16,003 nt of DNA from JBCCFW01 sp039029535 (GTDB lineage: Bacteria; Acidobacteriota; JBCCFW01), in contig JBCCFW010000171.1 of assembly GCA_039029535.1 (NCBI GenBank), positions 1 to 16,003 of the forward strand. Direction: 5' to 3'. The translations under genes were made by a program, and so were the position numbers. The notes under the pieces are model-generated. The model was given only the letters and a program-made list of their open reading frames with translations. It had not been told where the DNA came from and did no database searches. Below, piece by piece: positions 7,101 through 14,561 of the stretch; the first letter of the stretch is position 1; the number at the start of each line of letters is the position of its first letter.

Positions 7101-10100
7101 GGTCGGCTGGGTGCTGCACGAGCCGACCAGCCTGCGCACCAACGCCGAGGGACTGGACCGCACGCTCTTCTACCTCGGCGACGACCCACCCGAGGCCTCC
7201 GGTGACGACGGCGGCCCACCGGAAGACGCCACCACCACCCTGGCCGGCCACCTCATCGCCACCTCCGAGGGCATCGACACGGTCACCGGCGGCACGCCGG
7301 CCGAGCACGACATCGAGGTCGACGCCGAGATCGACATTCTCCACGTCGCCATCAACAATCCCTCGGATGCCTCCGGGCTCTCGCTGGTTCTGGAGCGACC
7401 CGACGGTCTCCTCGTCCCCGAGACCACGACTCTTCCCAACGTCGTGTTCGACTCCGGGCCGACCCAGCGCAGCTTCCACGTGACGGCTCCCATGGCCGGC
7501 ACCTGGAAGGCCCACGTCTCGCTCGCCGGCGCGGCCGACACCAGCTCGGAGTACGGTCTCATGGCCTTCGGCGAGACCGACTTCTGGGTCGGCGTGCACG
7601 AGGGTGGTGTCCAGGAGCCCGGCGACCCGTTCGTCATCACCGCCCGCGCCCTCAAGAACGGCGCCTTCGCGACCGGCATGAACGTCGAGGCAGTCGTGTC
7701 GAAGATTCTCGACGACGGCCCCAAGGTCGGAAGCCGTCGTGGTCCTGACTGGGAATTCCCGCCCGAGGTCGTCATCCCCCTCGTCGACATGGCCGACGGC
7801 AGTTACGAGGCGACGTTCACCGACACCTCCCGGACGGGAACCTACCGCGTCTTCATCACCATGACCGACATGGGGACCGGCGTGGAGCGGAGCATCGTGA
7901 CGAGCTTCTCGGTCGAGGAGAACCACGACCTCGCCATCGATGCCTCCAACATCACCTGCTCGGATCCCACGCCGGTGCACGGTCAGCTCATCCAGGTCGG
8001 AGCGACCATCCAACACGTCGGCGTCAACCCGGCCCAAGGCGTGCCGGTGGCCTTCTACGACGGTCGTCCGGACGAGGGCGGCCGGCTCATCGCCGAGCGC
8101 ACGGTGGACCTGGTCGCCGGCGGCACGGCGACCACCTCGGTCTCCTGGTCGGCCACGGCCGGCGATCACGAGGTCTTCGTCATCGTGAGCCCGCAGAACA
8201 CCTACGGCGAGCTCGACTTGACCAACAACGCTGCCAGCAAGCTCGTCAGCGTGCCCGATGCGCCGCCCTTCGCGCAGGCCGGTGACGACATCCGGTCCCG
8301 GGTCGGCGACAACGTCTTCCTCGACGGTAGCGAGTCGACCGACGACGTCGGCATCGTGTCGTACTCCTGGTCGATCGTGTCCTCACCCGGCGGCCCGGTG
8401 CCGGGCACGCTCACGGGCGAGCAGGTCGTCGTCCCCGGCGGTCTCCCCATGCTCGGCAACTACGTCTTCCAGCTCACGGTCGAGGACACCGAGGGCCAGC
8501 TCGACACCGACACCATCGTCGTCCGCATGACCGACGACTACGACCTCCGTGCGCCGGTGGCCGACGCGGGTCCCGACCAGACCGTGCTGGTCGGTCAGGC
8601 CGTGCAGCTCGACGGAAGCGGCTCCAGCGACGACTTCGGCGTCGCCTCCTACGCCTGGGACCTCGACCTCGGCACGGACACCAGCGGCAACGGCAACCCG
8701 GCCGACGACGTCGACCTCGTCGGCAAGCGTCCGGTGCTGACCGACGGTTACGGCACGGTGGGCACGCGCTGGGTCCGGCTCTCCGTCAACGACGTGGCCG
8801 GCAACGGCCCGGTGAGCGACACCCTGAAGATCACGGTGCGCGAGCCGAACCCCGACTGCACGATCACCGTGCCGATCTCCGGGATCATCCAGGACTACGT
8901 GGACGACGCGACGCCCGGCGACTGGGTCTGCGTGACGCCGTCGACCTACGAGCAGTCGGTGGTCCTCGCCAAGAGCGGCGTGAGCCTCGACTGTCAGGGC
9001 GCCCGCCTCGTCCCGCCCAAGCGCGTGATCGGACCGCCGGTGCTCGACGACGAGCTCCCGACCGAGAGGTCGTCCTCACGCGACGGCTTCGGCGCGGGCC
9101 AGCGCCGTGCTCCGAGCGCCCCGAGCACCCCCAAGCCGGACCTCTCGAACATCGGCATTCAGGTCGCGCAGGGCGCCTCCGACCTGACCGTGCAGAACTG
9201 CTGGGTCGAGGGCTTCGACATCGGCTTCCACTCCGCGGGTGGTCGGAGCGCCACCCTCCCGGTGCGAACCGACCGCGGTGAGGGCAGGACGTCCGAGGAT
9301 CGGACCGGCGAGAGCTCAGCCGAGCCGGCCAGCGACGCCGGTGACGTGCTCGATCCGCCTCCCAGCCATCCCGTGAGCTTCCTGAGCAACACGGCCTACC
9401 GCAACGGGACGGGCTTCGCCTCCATCGGCACCGACACGCTCTTCGACGACAACGAGGCGCGGGAGAACGAGCGTGGCTTCACCGAGGCGGGCACCCGCAG
9501 CCAGGTGGAGTCCAACCGCTTCCTCGACAACGGCAGCGACGGCTTCGCCGTGCTCACCGGCGCGAGTGGTCTCGGCTTCGTTCGGAATCGGGCTTGCGAC
9601 AACGGCGTCGACATCAATCGAGTCGCGGCAGCCTCGGCCGTCGCGTTCGGTGACCTCAACGTCTGTGACTCCACGACGAGCTGGGACGATCAGGGCACCT
9701 CGGGTTGCACCTTGTCGTGTCCGCTGGTTCTCGACCCGGTCACCGCCGCCACGCGACGTCTCGTCCTCACCGACGACCTGCTGCTCACCAAGGGCATCTA
9801 CTCACTCCCGGACGGCATCACCATCGCCGCCTCGAAGGTGGTCTTGCGCTGCGAGGACGCGATCATCCGCGGCAACTCACAGGGCACGGGTCTGCGCCTC
9901 TTCAACGAGCGCGGTCATCGCGAGCCCCTCGGGGACGTCATCGTCGATGGTTGCAGCTTCGAGGACTACGACGTCGGCGTCTCGATCCAGAACGCCGAGG
10001 GCACGGTTCTCGAGGACGTCCGCGTCGAGCGTGCTCGCACTGGCGTGGGCATCGGCGCCGCCCACGGCACGACGCTCCGCGACGTCAGCGTCACGGCCGA

Positions 10101-10896
10101 TCGCGCCCTCGTCATCGGTGGCGAGAGCACCGGCAACCAGGTCGAGAGGGGTCGCTACGAGGGCACGTCCACGGGCAACGATGCCGTCGCCGTCTTCGTG
10201 AAGGGTCACGGCAACGTTCTCTCGGGCATGACCGTCCGTCAGGGCGTGACCCTGGCCGGGAGCGACAACCAGGTGCTCGACAGCACGATCCGGGGAGGTC
10301 GCGAGACCTCGGCCCTCACGATCCTCGGTGGTCGTGGCAACGTCGTCTCCGGCAACCGTCTCGGGGCGGCGCGGAGCAACGGTCTCCTGCTGCAACACGC
10401 GACGGGCAACCGCGTTCTCGACAACGTCTTCCACGACGTGCGACAGGCAGTGCGTCTGACGACCTCTCGAGAGAACGTCATCGAGGGCAACCTGCTCACC
10501 GACGACCGCGGCCTCACCGGGGAGCTGGAGCTCGACGACGCCGAGACCGTGCTCGCGCTGTCCGCGGGCCTGTTCGCCACCGACTGCGAGAGCAACCAGG
10601 TCCTGTCCAACGACTTCAGTGGCGTGGGTCGCTCCGGCATCGAGCTGCTGCGCTCGACCGGCTTCGTCATCGAAGGCAACCTGGTGACCCAAGTCGGCGA
10701 GATGGGGGTCCTGCTCACGGAGTCCCACGCCAACACGATCCGCGGCAACGACGCCAAGGCAGCGCGTCAAGCCTCCATCGGCCTCACCTACTCCAACGAG
10801 AACGAGGTCCTGGAGAACCGGGTCAGCGAGGGCGAGCTCGGCGCGATCTTCGAGGTCGAGTCCCACGGCAACCTGATCCGCGGGAACGGGCCGTGA
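4156..10896 (+). CDS. Giant secreted modular protein: FlgD-interrupted lipase-like domain, PKD/CARDB domains and parallel beta-helix
   Basis: 2246 residues. The signal peptide is 1-25 (FLAFLILIATPALA, cleavage before GHG). Residues 26-415 are a Cys-containing region I cannot assign. An EF-hand/dockerin-like loop, DDRNGDGTIDAGD, lies at 422-434. Ig/PKD-like domains lie at about 459-545 and 557-655. The alpha/beta-hydrolase domain spans about 660-1000: oxyanion HG at 666-667, nucleophile elbow AHSMGG with Ser812, likely acid Asp965 (KTDSTV) and likely His988 (VLHEPT). A FlgD-type Ig-like domain at about 706-765 (FVWDGTDDFGSPVANGAYVF) interrupts it. An acidic, proline-containing linker and beta-sandwich region follow, then CARDB (1257-1364), PKD (1368-1460), PKD (1466-1565) and a right-handed parallel beta-helix (about 1567-2246) with NosD-like G-N-x-(V/I)-x-x-N coils. 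The protein ends at a coil, without an LPXTG, PEP-CTERM or T9SS-type tail. It is probably an extracellular esterase or lipase with adhesion or glycan-binding modules; the substrate is unknown. Confidence 0.92.
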   Translation: MSALLSGCKASFLAFLILIATPALAGHGVPCGGGCAYSWQAIVQIGTGSATFSGSDSVADTDLAVFVTSLPFDPNVDTVLSFSITETATSNTFYSDLTGDVFEVAGDSVVAWLQLGTTPRIYASTLQAQHANHLIAYTLKAEGTESPSVDFSARMTASGTERRTIQVEYSDGFPNLSLSSGASRKCTDIITDQVCLPAGCTIDLTRTYSTTPGSEAAGWPFGAAGPGYGIVINSMLTKSFSNKQPFVDHDLVNGQQCLTSRIRVCRGGTWTGGAWYDADHFIYGECEMDFNWTQTQDQGPFSLTRQPAQTHLTDYTGPIGSGNANTLVVHPGTIYSVTPLNQTPVLANLNLNMVVSGSNPNNGNELWGITDYFLNWQSFQSGSAFLNEDDGVELLGSIPVVAPDNNTVYSIDALSSVGIGYDDRNGDGTIDAGDLQAWMSSIGAGNPDWNLFAAFNVDPPLAVIDTINPAVAGVGAPVVFNGHGVPGSGGPIINAWWRSNRVATPLHTCTTATCNFVDSSLAPGQHLISLQVEEDVGGGVGSLLSANATDILRINTAPIASITDITSTGSTPFETVAIKYRDDAFDPFHDVVTFTGQAIDLDGVISSYQWESDRDGVLSTQATFTANDLSIGRHVISFSAVDDSGVSSNVATRQLRVMRPPTLLVHGLCSSPGSWTDDDGVTEGGTITWVGADVNVPPRALDPVLVDSNTTVTIFTLFGTQVRTATIPQGDNHFVWDGTDDFGSPVANGAYVFSLDFGTNIDNLIGAYYPIETIDITPSDAPISVGAEQVGDRVQDMTQDWGVPDVNIVAHSMGGLNSRWYIQNFGYAGDVNKLVMLATPNHGSTLAAIARPGQAGAHAAVLWNPTNPVGQTLVLLAALLDLIIDFCATDDLIPQSANLQLLNGNAKDEGFSHMQPDDEIDTIFGGPTSYFNVWSGNIPSFSHVHVQIPFTNVFFIKGTLSFKTDSTVHKRSALIDNVPDTKVGWVLHEPTSLRTNAEGLDRTLFYLGDDPPEASGDDGGPPEDATTTLAGHLIATSEGIDTVTGGTPAEHDIEVDAEIDILHVAINNPSDASGLSLVLERPDGLLVPETTTLPNVVFDSGPTQRSFHVTAPMAGTWKAHVSLAGAADTSSEYGLMAFGETDFWVGVHEGGVQEPGDPFVITARALKNGAFATGMNVEAVVSKILDDGPKVGSRRGPDWEFPPEVVIPLVDMADGSYEATFTDTSRTGTYRVFITMTDMGTGVERSIVTSFSVEENHDLAIDASNITCSDPTPVHGQLIQVGATIQHVGVNPAQGVPVAFYDGRPDEGGRLIAERTVDLVAGGTATTSVSWSATAGDHEVFVIVSPQNTYGELDLTNNAASKLVSVPDAPPFAQAGDDIRSRVGDNVFLDGSESTDDVGIVSYSWSIVSSPGGPVPGTLTGEQVVVPGGLPMLGNYVFQLTVEDTEGQLDTDTIVVRMTDDYDLRAPVADAGPDQTVLVGQAVQLDGSGSSDDFGVASYAWDLDLGTDTSGNGNPADDVDLVGKRPVLTDGYGTVGTRWVRLSVNDVAGNGPVSDTLKITVREPNPDCTITVPISGIIQDYVDDATPGDWVCVTPSTYEQSVVLAKSGVSLDCQGARLVPPKRVIGPPVLDDELPTERSSSRDGFGAGQRRAPSAPSTPKPDLSNIGIQVAQGASDLTVQNCWVEGFDIGFHSAGGRSATLPVRTDRGEGRTSEDRTGESSAEPASDAGDVLDPPPSHPVSFLSNTAYRNGTGFASIGTDTLFDDNEARENERGFTEAGTRSQVESNRFLDNGSDGFAVLTGASGLGFVRNRACDNGVDINRVAAASAVAFGDLNVCDSTTSWDDQGTSGCTLSCPLVLDPVTAATRRLVLTDDLLLTKGIYSLPDGITIAASKVVLRCEDAIIRGNSQGTGLRLFNERGHREPLGDVIVDGCSFEDYDVGVSIQNAEGTVLEDVRVERARTGVGIGAAHGTTLRDVSVTADRALVIGGESTGNQVERGRYEGTSTGNDAVAVFVKGHGNVLSGMTVRQGVTLAGSDNQVLDSTIRGGRETSALTILGGRGNVVSGNRLGAARSNGLLLQHATGNRVLDNVFHDVRQAVRLTTSRENVIEGNLLTDDRGLTGELELDDAETVLALSAGLFATDCESNQVLSNDFSGVGRSGIELLRSTGFVIEGNLVTQVGEMGVLLTESHANTIRGNDAKAARQASIGLTYSNENEVLENRVSEGELGAIFEVESHGNLIRGNGP
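8857..10893 (+). repeat. Parallel beta-helix coil repeats (NosD-like) at the C-terminus of the giant protein
   Basis: Degenerate repeats of about 20-25 residues carry G-(N/H)-x-(V/L/I) strands followed by Asn ladders, such as SGNRLGAARSNGLLLQ, TGNRVLDNVFHDV, RENVIEGNLLT and ESNQVLSNDFSGV. This is the right-handed parallel beta-helix pattern of NosD and CASH domains. The array is in two parts: residues about 1567-1850 and about 1856-2246. Each opens with a similar strand (GVSLDCQGARLV and KVVLRCEDAIIR). Residues about 1625-1665 and 1695-1740 are polar, Pro/Ser/Arg/Glu-rich loops that break the first part. Confidence 0.8.
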
Positions 10897-10897
10897 G

Positions 10898-12223
10898 CTA
10901 GCCTGGGGCGTCGCCCGTCGCTCCCGGGACGGGCGACGTCCCGCCGCGCCAGCGGCCGCGGAGGGTCCTGAAGAGATCTTCAGCCGCCCTGCCGACCAGA
11001 AGCGCGGTGGGCGGCACGATGGGCAGCGAGTAGCGAGGCCAGTCGAAGGGAAGCCAGAGACCGACGGCGACCAGCGCGACGAGCCACCACGCCATGACGA
11101 GATCGAGCCGGCGGCGTCGCAAGGTCATCACGACCTGCTGACCGAGACCCGCCGCGATGACGATCGCGAGCCACGGGTGCTGGCTCGCCAACATGCGACG
11201 TCCCAGAGCGAGGAAGCGGTCGAGCGGTTCCGACAGGTAGCCCTGGAGGAATGCGCTCTGGATCTCGACGGTCCGTCGAGGCTCGGCAATGAGGGCGAGC
11301 ATCCCGTCGAGCGGATCGGAATGGAGCGTTGGATTCAACGCCACGAAGAGCACGAGGGAGAGCACGATCATCCCGGTCAGGACGAGCAAGGGGGCGCGCC
11401 GCGCACGCTCGCGCGACCAGCCTGCGAGGGCGCCCAGCCAGCAGCCGGCGGTGACCAGGGCGATGACGGAAGCGTTCATCTTCGAGCCGCAGGCGAACGC
11501 GAGGCAGCCACCTCCCAAGAGCACGAGCAGGGCTCCCCGTGGCCGTGAGGTCGTCGCCCCGAGCTGCTCGACGCGGTGGAGCGCCAGCGCCGTCGCCGTC
11601 ACGAAGAACAGCGCGATGAGGTCGATGTTGATCCAGAAGGCGTGCTGGGTCACGAGGGGGTGACAACCGGTGATCAGCATCGCCACGAAGCCGGCAACCG
11701 CACCGCGCAGGCACCAACCGAGGGCGAGAACGACCATCATGTTCAGCGCGTGGAAGACGTGGTTCAGTCGACGCGCTGCCGCGAGAAGCCCGGGCTCCCA
11801 GGTGATCTCGCCTGCCTGCAGGTAGTCCCGGACGGCATCGGGCGAGACCCGCTGCACGACGTCCTCGCGCTTGCGTTGGTCGGCCTCGTCTCCCCAAGCA
11901 CCTGGAGCACGGCTGAAGTGCGCGAGAAACAGCCCGATTCGGTCGAGTGTCGGCGTGCGATGTCCGGAGAGCGTGAGCCAGGCTCCGATGACGTGCTTCC
12001 CGAGGGCCGGGTTCTCACGCCCAGGGAGAAGCTGCCAGTCCTCGTGCCGACGCTCGCCCTGGAGAAAGAGCAAGTCGAAGTAGTAGGCCGAGCCGACCCA
12101 GTAGGCCTCATCGGCATGAGAGCCGCTCGCCTGCGACCGCCGATGACTCCAGTGGACCAGCGTCAGGATCACCAGTGCAGCGAGCCCCAGGACGATGGCC
12201 CTGTTGCGCGGCGTGTGGCTCAC
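10898..12223 (-). CDS. GT-C fold integral membrane glycosyltransferase, ArnT/PMT (GT39/GT83)-like
   Basis: 441 residues from GTG 12221-12223; an in-frame GTG at 12257-12259 would add 12 residues. I prefer 12223 because the first membrane helix (IVLGLAALVILTLVHW) then begins near residue 10, with a GGGACGG stretch just upstream, but the choice is weak. Hydrophobicity suggests about 9-10 membrane segments. After the first helix comes HADEAYWVGSAYYF, the acidic pair of GT-C enzymes that binds metal or the lipid-phosphate sugar. NPALGKHVIGAW and the C-terminal WPRYSLPIVPP are also typical of the ArnT/PMT class. The predicted role is transfer of a sugar from a polyprenyl-phosphate donor to an envelope acceptor on the outer side of the cytoplasmic membrane; acceptor and sugar are unknown. 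The stop is 1 nt past the end of the convergent giant gene, and the last codons lie in the hairpin at 10905-10942. It is divergent from the YfhO gene. Confidence 0.85.
   Translation of the reverse strand: MSHTPRNRAIVLGLAALVILTLVHWSHRRSQASGSHADEAYWVGSAYYFDLLFLQGERRHEDWQLLPGRENPALGKHVIGAWLTLSGHRTPTLDRIGLFLAHFSRAPGAWGDEADQRKREDVVQRVSPDAVRDYLQAGEITWEPGLLAAARRLNHVFHALNMMVVLALGWCLRGAVAGFVAMLITGCHPLVTQHAFWINIDLIALFFVTATALALHRVEQLGATTSRPRGALLVLLGGGCLAFACGSKMNASVIALVTAGCWLGALAGWSRERARRAPLLVLTGMIVLSLVLFVALNPTLHSDPLDGMLALIAEPRRTVEIQSAFLQGYLSEPLDRFLALGRRMLASQHPWLAIVIAAGLGQQVVMTLRRRRLDLVMAWWLVALVAVGLWLPFDWPRYSLPIVPPTALLVGRAAEDLFRTLRGRWRGGTSPVPGATGDAPG
10905..10942 (+). terminator. Long GC-rich hairpin between convergent genes, possible bidirectional terminator
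   Basis: A perfect 10-bp inverted repeat, GTCGCCCGTC at 10910-10919 and GACGGGCGAC at 10928-10937, has an 8-nt loop. In plus-strand RNA it extends by C-G, one G-U and three G-C pairs to about 15 bp. It begins 8 nt after the TGA of the giant gene and lies inside the last codons of the minus-strand glycosyltransferase gene. No T-tract follows on either strand, so it is not a classical intrinsic terminator. Position and stability still suggest that it stops or protects the plus-strand transcript. Confidence 0.5.
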
Positions 12224-12341
12224 CGGCCCGTCCCAGTGCTCATGGCCGGATGCTACCACCGGGTTCGGAGGGGCCCACCGAGCCGATCGTGTAGGGTCGC
12301 ATCAGTGAGGCCGAGAACCACGGCCCACCCGGGCTCCTGGC
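12224..12341. other. Divergent intergenic region between the glycosyltransferase and YfhO-family genes
   Basis: About 118 bp (82 bp if the upstream GTG at 12259 is the glycosyltransferase start) must hold promoters for both genes. I see a direct repeat GGCCCACC at 12272-12279 and 12322-12329, but no clear -10/-35 pair and no strong ribosome binding site for either gene. A TGA at 12306-12308 in the YfhO frame limits how far upstream that gene can start. Confidence 0.4.
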
Positions 12342-14561
12342 TTGCCGCACTCGACCTCCTTGCGCCACCGCTTCGACCGCCTGCTCGGCAGCACGGTCGG
12401 TGCCGACGCCCTCCTGCTGCTGCCGTTCGTAGCACTGCTGACCTGGCTTCTCGTCAGCGGGCTCGGTCCGCGTTGGGACGCCCAGGTCTACTTCGGTCCC
12501 CACTTCACCTTGCTCGCCGACTTCGCGCGGGCCGGTCGTCTCTTGCTCTGGGACCCGTGGAGCAACTGCGGCTCCCCCACCGCCGCCTACGTCGAGATGG
12601 GATCGTTCTCTCCCCTCACGATCCTCGTCGCCCTGCTGACCGGCGGCAGCTCCATCGGCTTCCTGCTGTACTGGTTGGGGAGCTGGGCGTTGGCGGGTCT
12701 CGGCCTGTTGCGCCTGGGCCGTCACCTGGGAGCGCCGACGGGTGCCAACGTCGCCGTCGCCATCGCCTGCTCGTTCTCGGGAGTTCACCTGGGGACGGTC
12801 ACGCACGTGTCGTGGCTGCATGCCATGAGCTTCGTCCCCTGGATGCTCTGGCGACTCGACGTCGCCCTGACGACACGACGCTGGACTCCGGCCTTGCAGG
12901 CAGGCGCGCTGGTCGGCCTGGCGGGGCTCGCCGGACACCCGTCCATCATCATCCTGGCCGGATTGCTGCTCGTGCTCTGGACGATCGGACGCGTGCTGAC
13001 CGAGCGACCTCGACTCGAGCTGCTGCGATCGCTCGGCTTGCTCGCGTGCGCTGGCAGCGTCGGTCTCCTCGTCGTCTCGCCGGCCTGGGTGACCTTCGCG
13101 ACCGAGAGTCGGGGTTACAGCGACCGCAGCGGCGCGCTCGAGAAGTCGATCGCGGTGGGTCAGCAGGATCTCGAGCCGAGCATGCTCGCCACCCTGGCGA
13201 GCCCCTATCCGTCCGTGCTGGATCACTTCAACCCGGAGCTCTGGCCGACGACCTTCGCGGGCCTCACCTGCACCTACCTCGGCGTTCTCCTGCCGGCCCT
13301 GGCCCTGCTCGCGCTGTGGTCGCGACCGCATGACCGCTGGCAGTGGTGGCTGGTGGGCATCGGCCTGGTGTCGCTGGCCTCGGCACTCGGAGACTCGCTG
13401 CCAATCCGTGGATGGGTCTACGAGCTCGTGCCGCCGACCCGCTACTTCCGGCACTCGGCGATCTTCCGAGCGGGCCTGCTGGTCGCCATCACCCTCCTCG
13501 CGCTGGCCGGCAGCAAGGAGCTGATCGGCGAGAGAGCCACGCTGGCCTGGCGTCGGCTCGTCGTCATCTCGGGCGTGCTCTTCCTCATGGCGTTGGCCAT
13601 GCACGGGATGATGACGAGCTCGGTGGAGCATCCCGGCCCCCACCTGCTCGGCTCACACCTGCACGTGCTCCTGGCCTGGGGGAGCGCCTTCGTTCTCGCC
13701 TTCGTCGCGTGGCGGAAGAGTCGGTTCCGTGAGTGGACACCGATCGCGCTCGTGCTGCTGGCTCTTCTAGATGCCGGGTGCTCCACCTGGCTGATGAGTC
13801 CCCTGACTCTCGGCACGCGACCGGAAGAGCCGACGACCCGCTCGCGCTCGCTCGACCTGACCGAGCGTGGGCTGCAGCGTGCGCAGCGGGCACTCAACGA
13901 GCACCTGGCCGTGAAGGTCCCCGTCGCCGAGGCACAGAACCAGCTCTCCAACCGCTTTCACTCGCAACGGAGCCTGCAAGCCCTGCCCACCTCCTGGATG
14001 AACGAGGACCCGCTGGTCGCGGCAGTCCAGGGCGCTCCGGACCGAACCTGGTTCAGCGAGACGGCCACGACGGTCGCGGTGTCGGACGAGACCTTCCGCG
14101 CGTTCATCCAGCGCTCACGCGTGTTGGGAGCGCCGCCGCTGGTCGTTCACGGTCGGAAGGAGATGCAGGCCGGGCGAGCTCGTGGAGAGACGGCGCCGAG
14201 CGAGGGCGATGACGCGCGGCGCATCGCCGAGCTCCCCGCCGCTCGACGAGTTGCCGTCGAGGTGACCGAGTACTCGCCGACGCGTCTGGTCTTCACCGTC
14301 GTCTGTCCGGCCGACGGCTGGCTGCTCGTGACCGACCGCTGGTCCCGAAGCTGGCGTGCGCGCGTCGACGGAGCCGAGGCCGAAGTGCTCGGCGGTTGCT
14401 TCCTGTTCCGCGCGCTCGCGGTGACGAAGGGGCGGCACGTCGTGGAGATGGACTTCGCGCTGCCAGGCGTGCCGTGGCTCGTGGCCCTGAGCTGGACGCT
14501 GCTTGCCGGCGTGGCGATCACGAGTCGCTGGCCCGTGTTCGTCACGAGGGGCCCAGGCTAG
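12342..14561 (+). CDS. YfhO-family polytopic membrane protein
   Basis: 739 residues from TTG 12342. An in-frame TGA at 12306 bounds the start; the only close alternative is TTG 12360, and the first in-frame ATG is far inside. No convincing ribosome binding site is visible. About ten or more membrane segments fill residues 20-480. They include DAQVYFGPHFTLLADFARAG and LLWDPWSNCGSP after the first helix, which resemble the first periplasmic loop of YfhO proteins. A soluble region of about 220 residues follows and ends with CPADGWLLVTDRWSRSWRA, VDG and GRHVVEMDF, the recognisable YfhO C-terminal pattern. A final helix (WLVALSWTLLAGVAI) closes the protein. Bacillus and Listeria YfhO-type proteins take part in sugar decoration of cell-wall polymers; the same general role, with the adjacent GT-C enzyme, is inferred here. 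The TAG stop overlaps the stop of the convergent kinase gene within CTAG. Confidence 0.88.
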   Translation: MPHSTSLRHRFDRLLGSTVGADALLLLPFVALLTWLLVSGLGPRWDAQVYFGPHFTLLADFARAGRLLLWDPWSNCGSPTAAYVEMGSFSPLTILVALLTGGSSIGFLLYWLGSWALAGLGLLRLGRHLGAPTGANVAVAIACSFSGVHLGTVTHVSWLHAMSFVPWMLWRLDVALTTRRWTPALQAGALVGLAGLAGHPSIIILAGLLLVLWTIGRVLTERPRLELLRSLGLLACAGSVGLLVVSPAWVTFATESRGYSDRSGALEKSIAVGQQDLEPSMLATLASPYPSVLDHFNPELWPTTFAGLTCTYLGVLLPALALLALWSRPHDRWQWWLVGIGLVSLASALGDSLPIRGWVYELVPPTRYFRHSAIFRAGLLVAITLLALAGSKELIGERATLAWRRLVVISGVLFLMALAMHGMMTSSVEHPGPHLLGSHLHVLLAWGSAFVLAFVAWRKSRFREWTPIALVLLALLDAGCSTWLMSPLTLGTRPEEPTTRSRSLDLTERGLQRAQRALNEHLAVKVPVAEAQNQLSNRFHSQRSLQALPTSWMNEDPLVAAVQGAPDRTWFSETATTVAVSDETFRAFIQRSRVLGAPPLVVHGRKEMQAGRARGETAPSEGDDARRIAELPAARRVAVEVTEYSPTRLVFTVVCPADGWLLVTDRWSRSWRARVDGAEAEVLGGCFLFRALAVTKGRHVVEMDFALPGVPWLVALSWTLLAGVAITSRWPVFVTRGPG
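14558..14561. other. Shared CTAG: overlapping stop codons of convergent genes
   Basis: The palindrome CTAG supplies TAG on the plus strand (14559-14561, YfhO gene) and TAG on the minus strand (14560-14558, histidine kinase). The two coding regions overlap by 4 bp tail to tail and leave no separate terminator space. A small GGCGC-TCA-GCGCC inverted repeat at 14561-14573 follows the plus-strand stop, inside the kinase coding region. Confidence 0.8.

Noticed and set aside
6607..8169. 520-codon minus-strand open frame opposite the giant gene
   Set aside because: Same reasoning: an antisense shadow of the hydrolase and CARDB region.
12272..12329. Direct repeat GGCCCACC (12272-12279 and 12322-12329) as regulator sites
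   Set aside because: Eight GC-rich bases repeated once in such GC-rich DNA is not persuasive without conservation evidence. It is mentioned only in the intergenic entry.
12240..13643. 467-codon minus-strand open frame opposite the YfhO gene
   Set aside because: Gln/Arg/Glu-rich with no membrane segments or motifs. The plus-strand YfhO frame explains the region.
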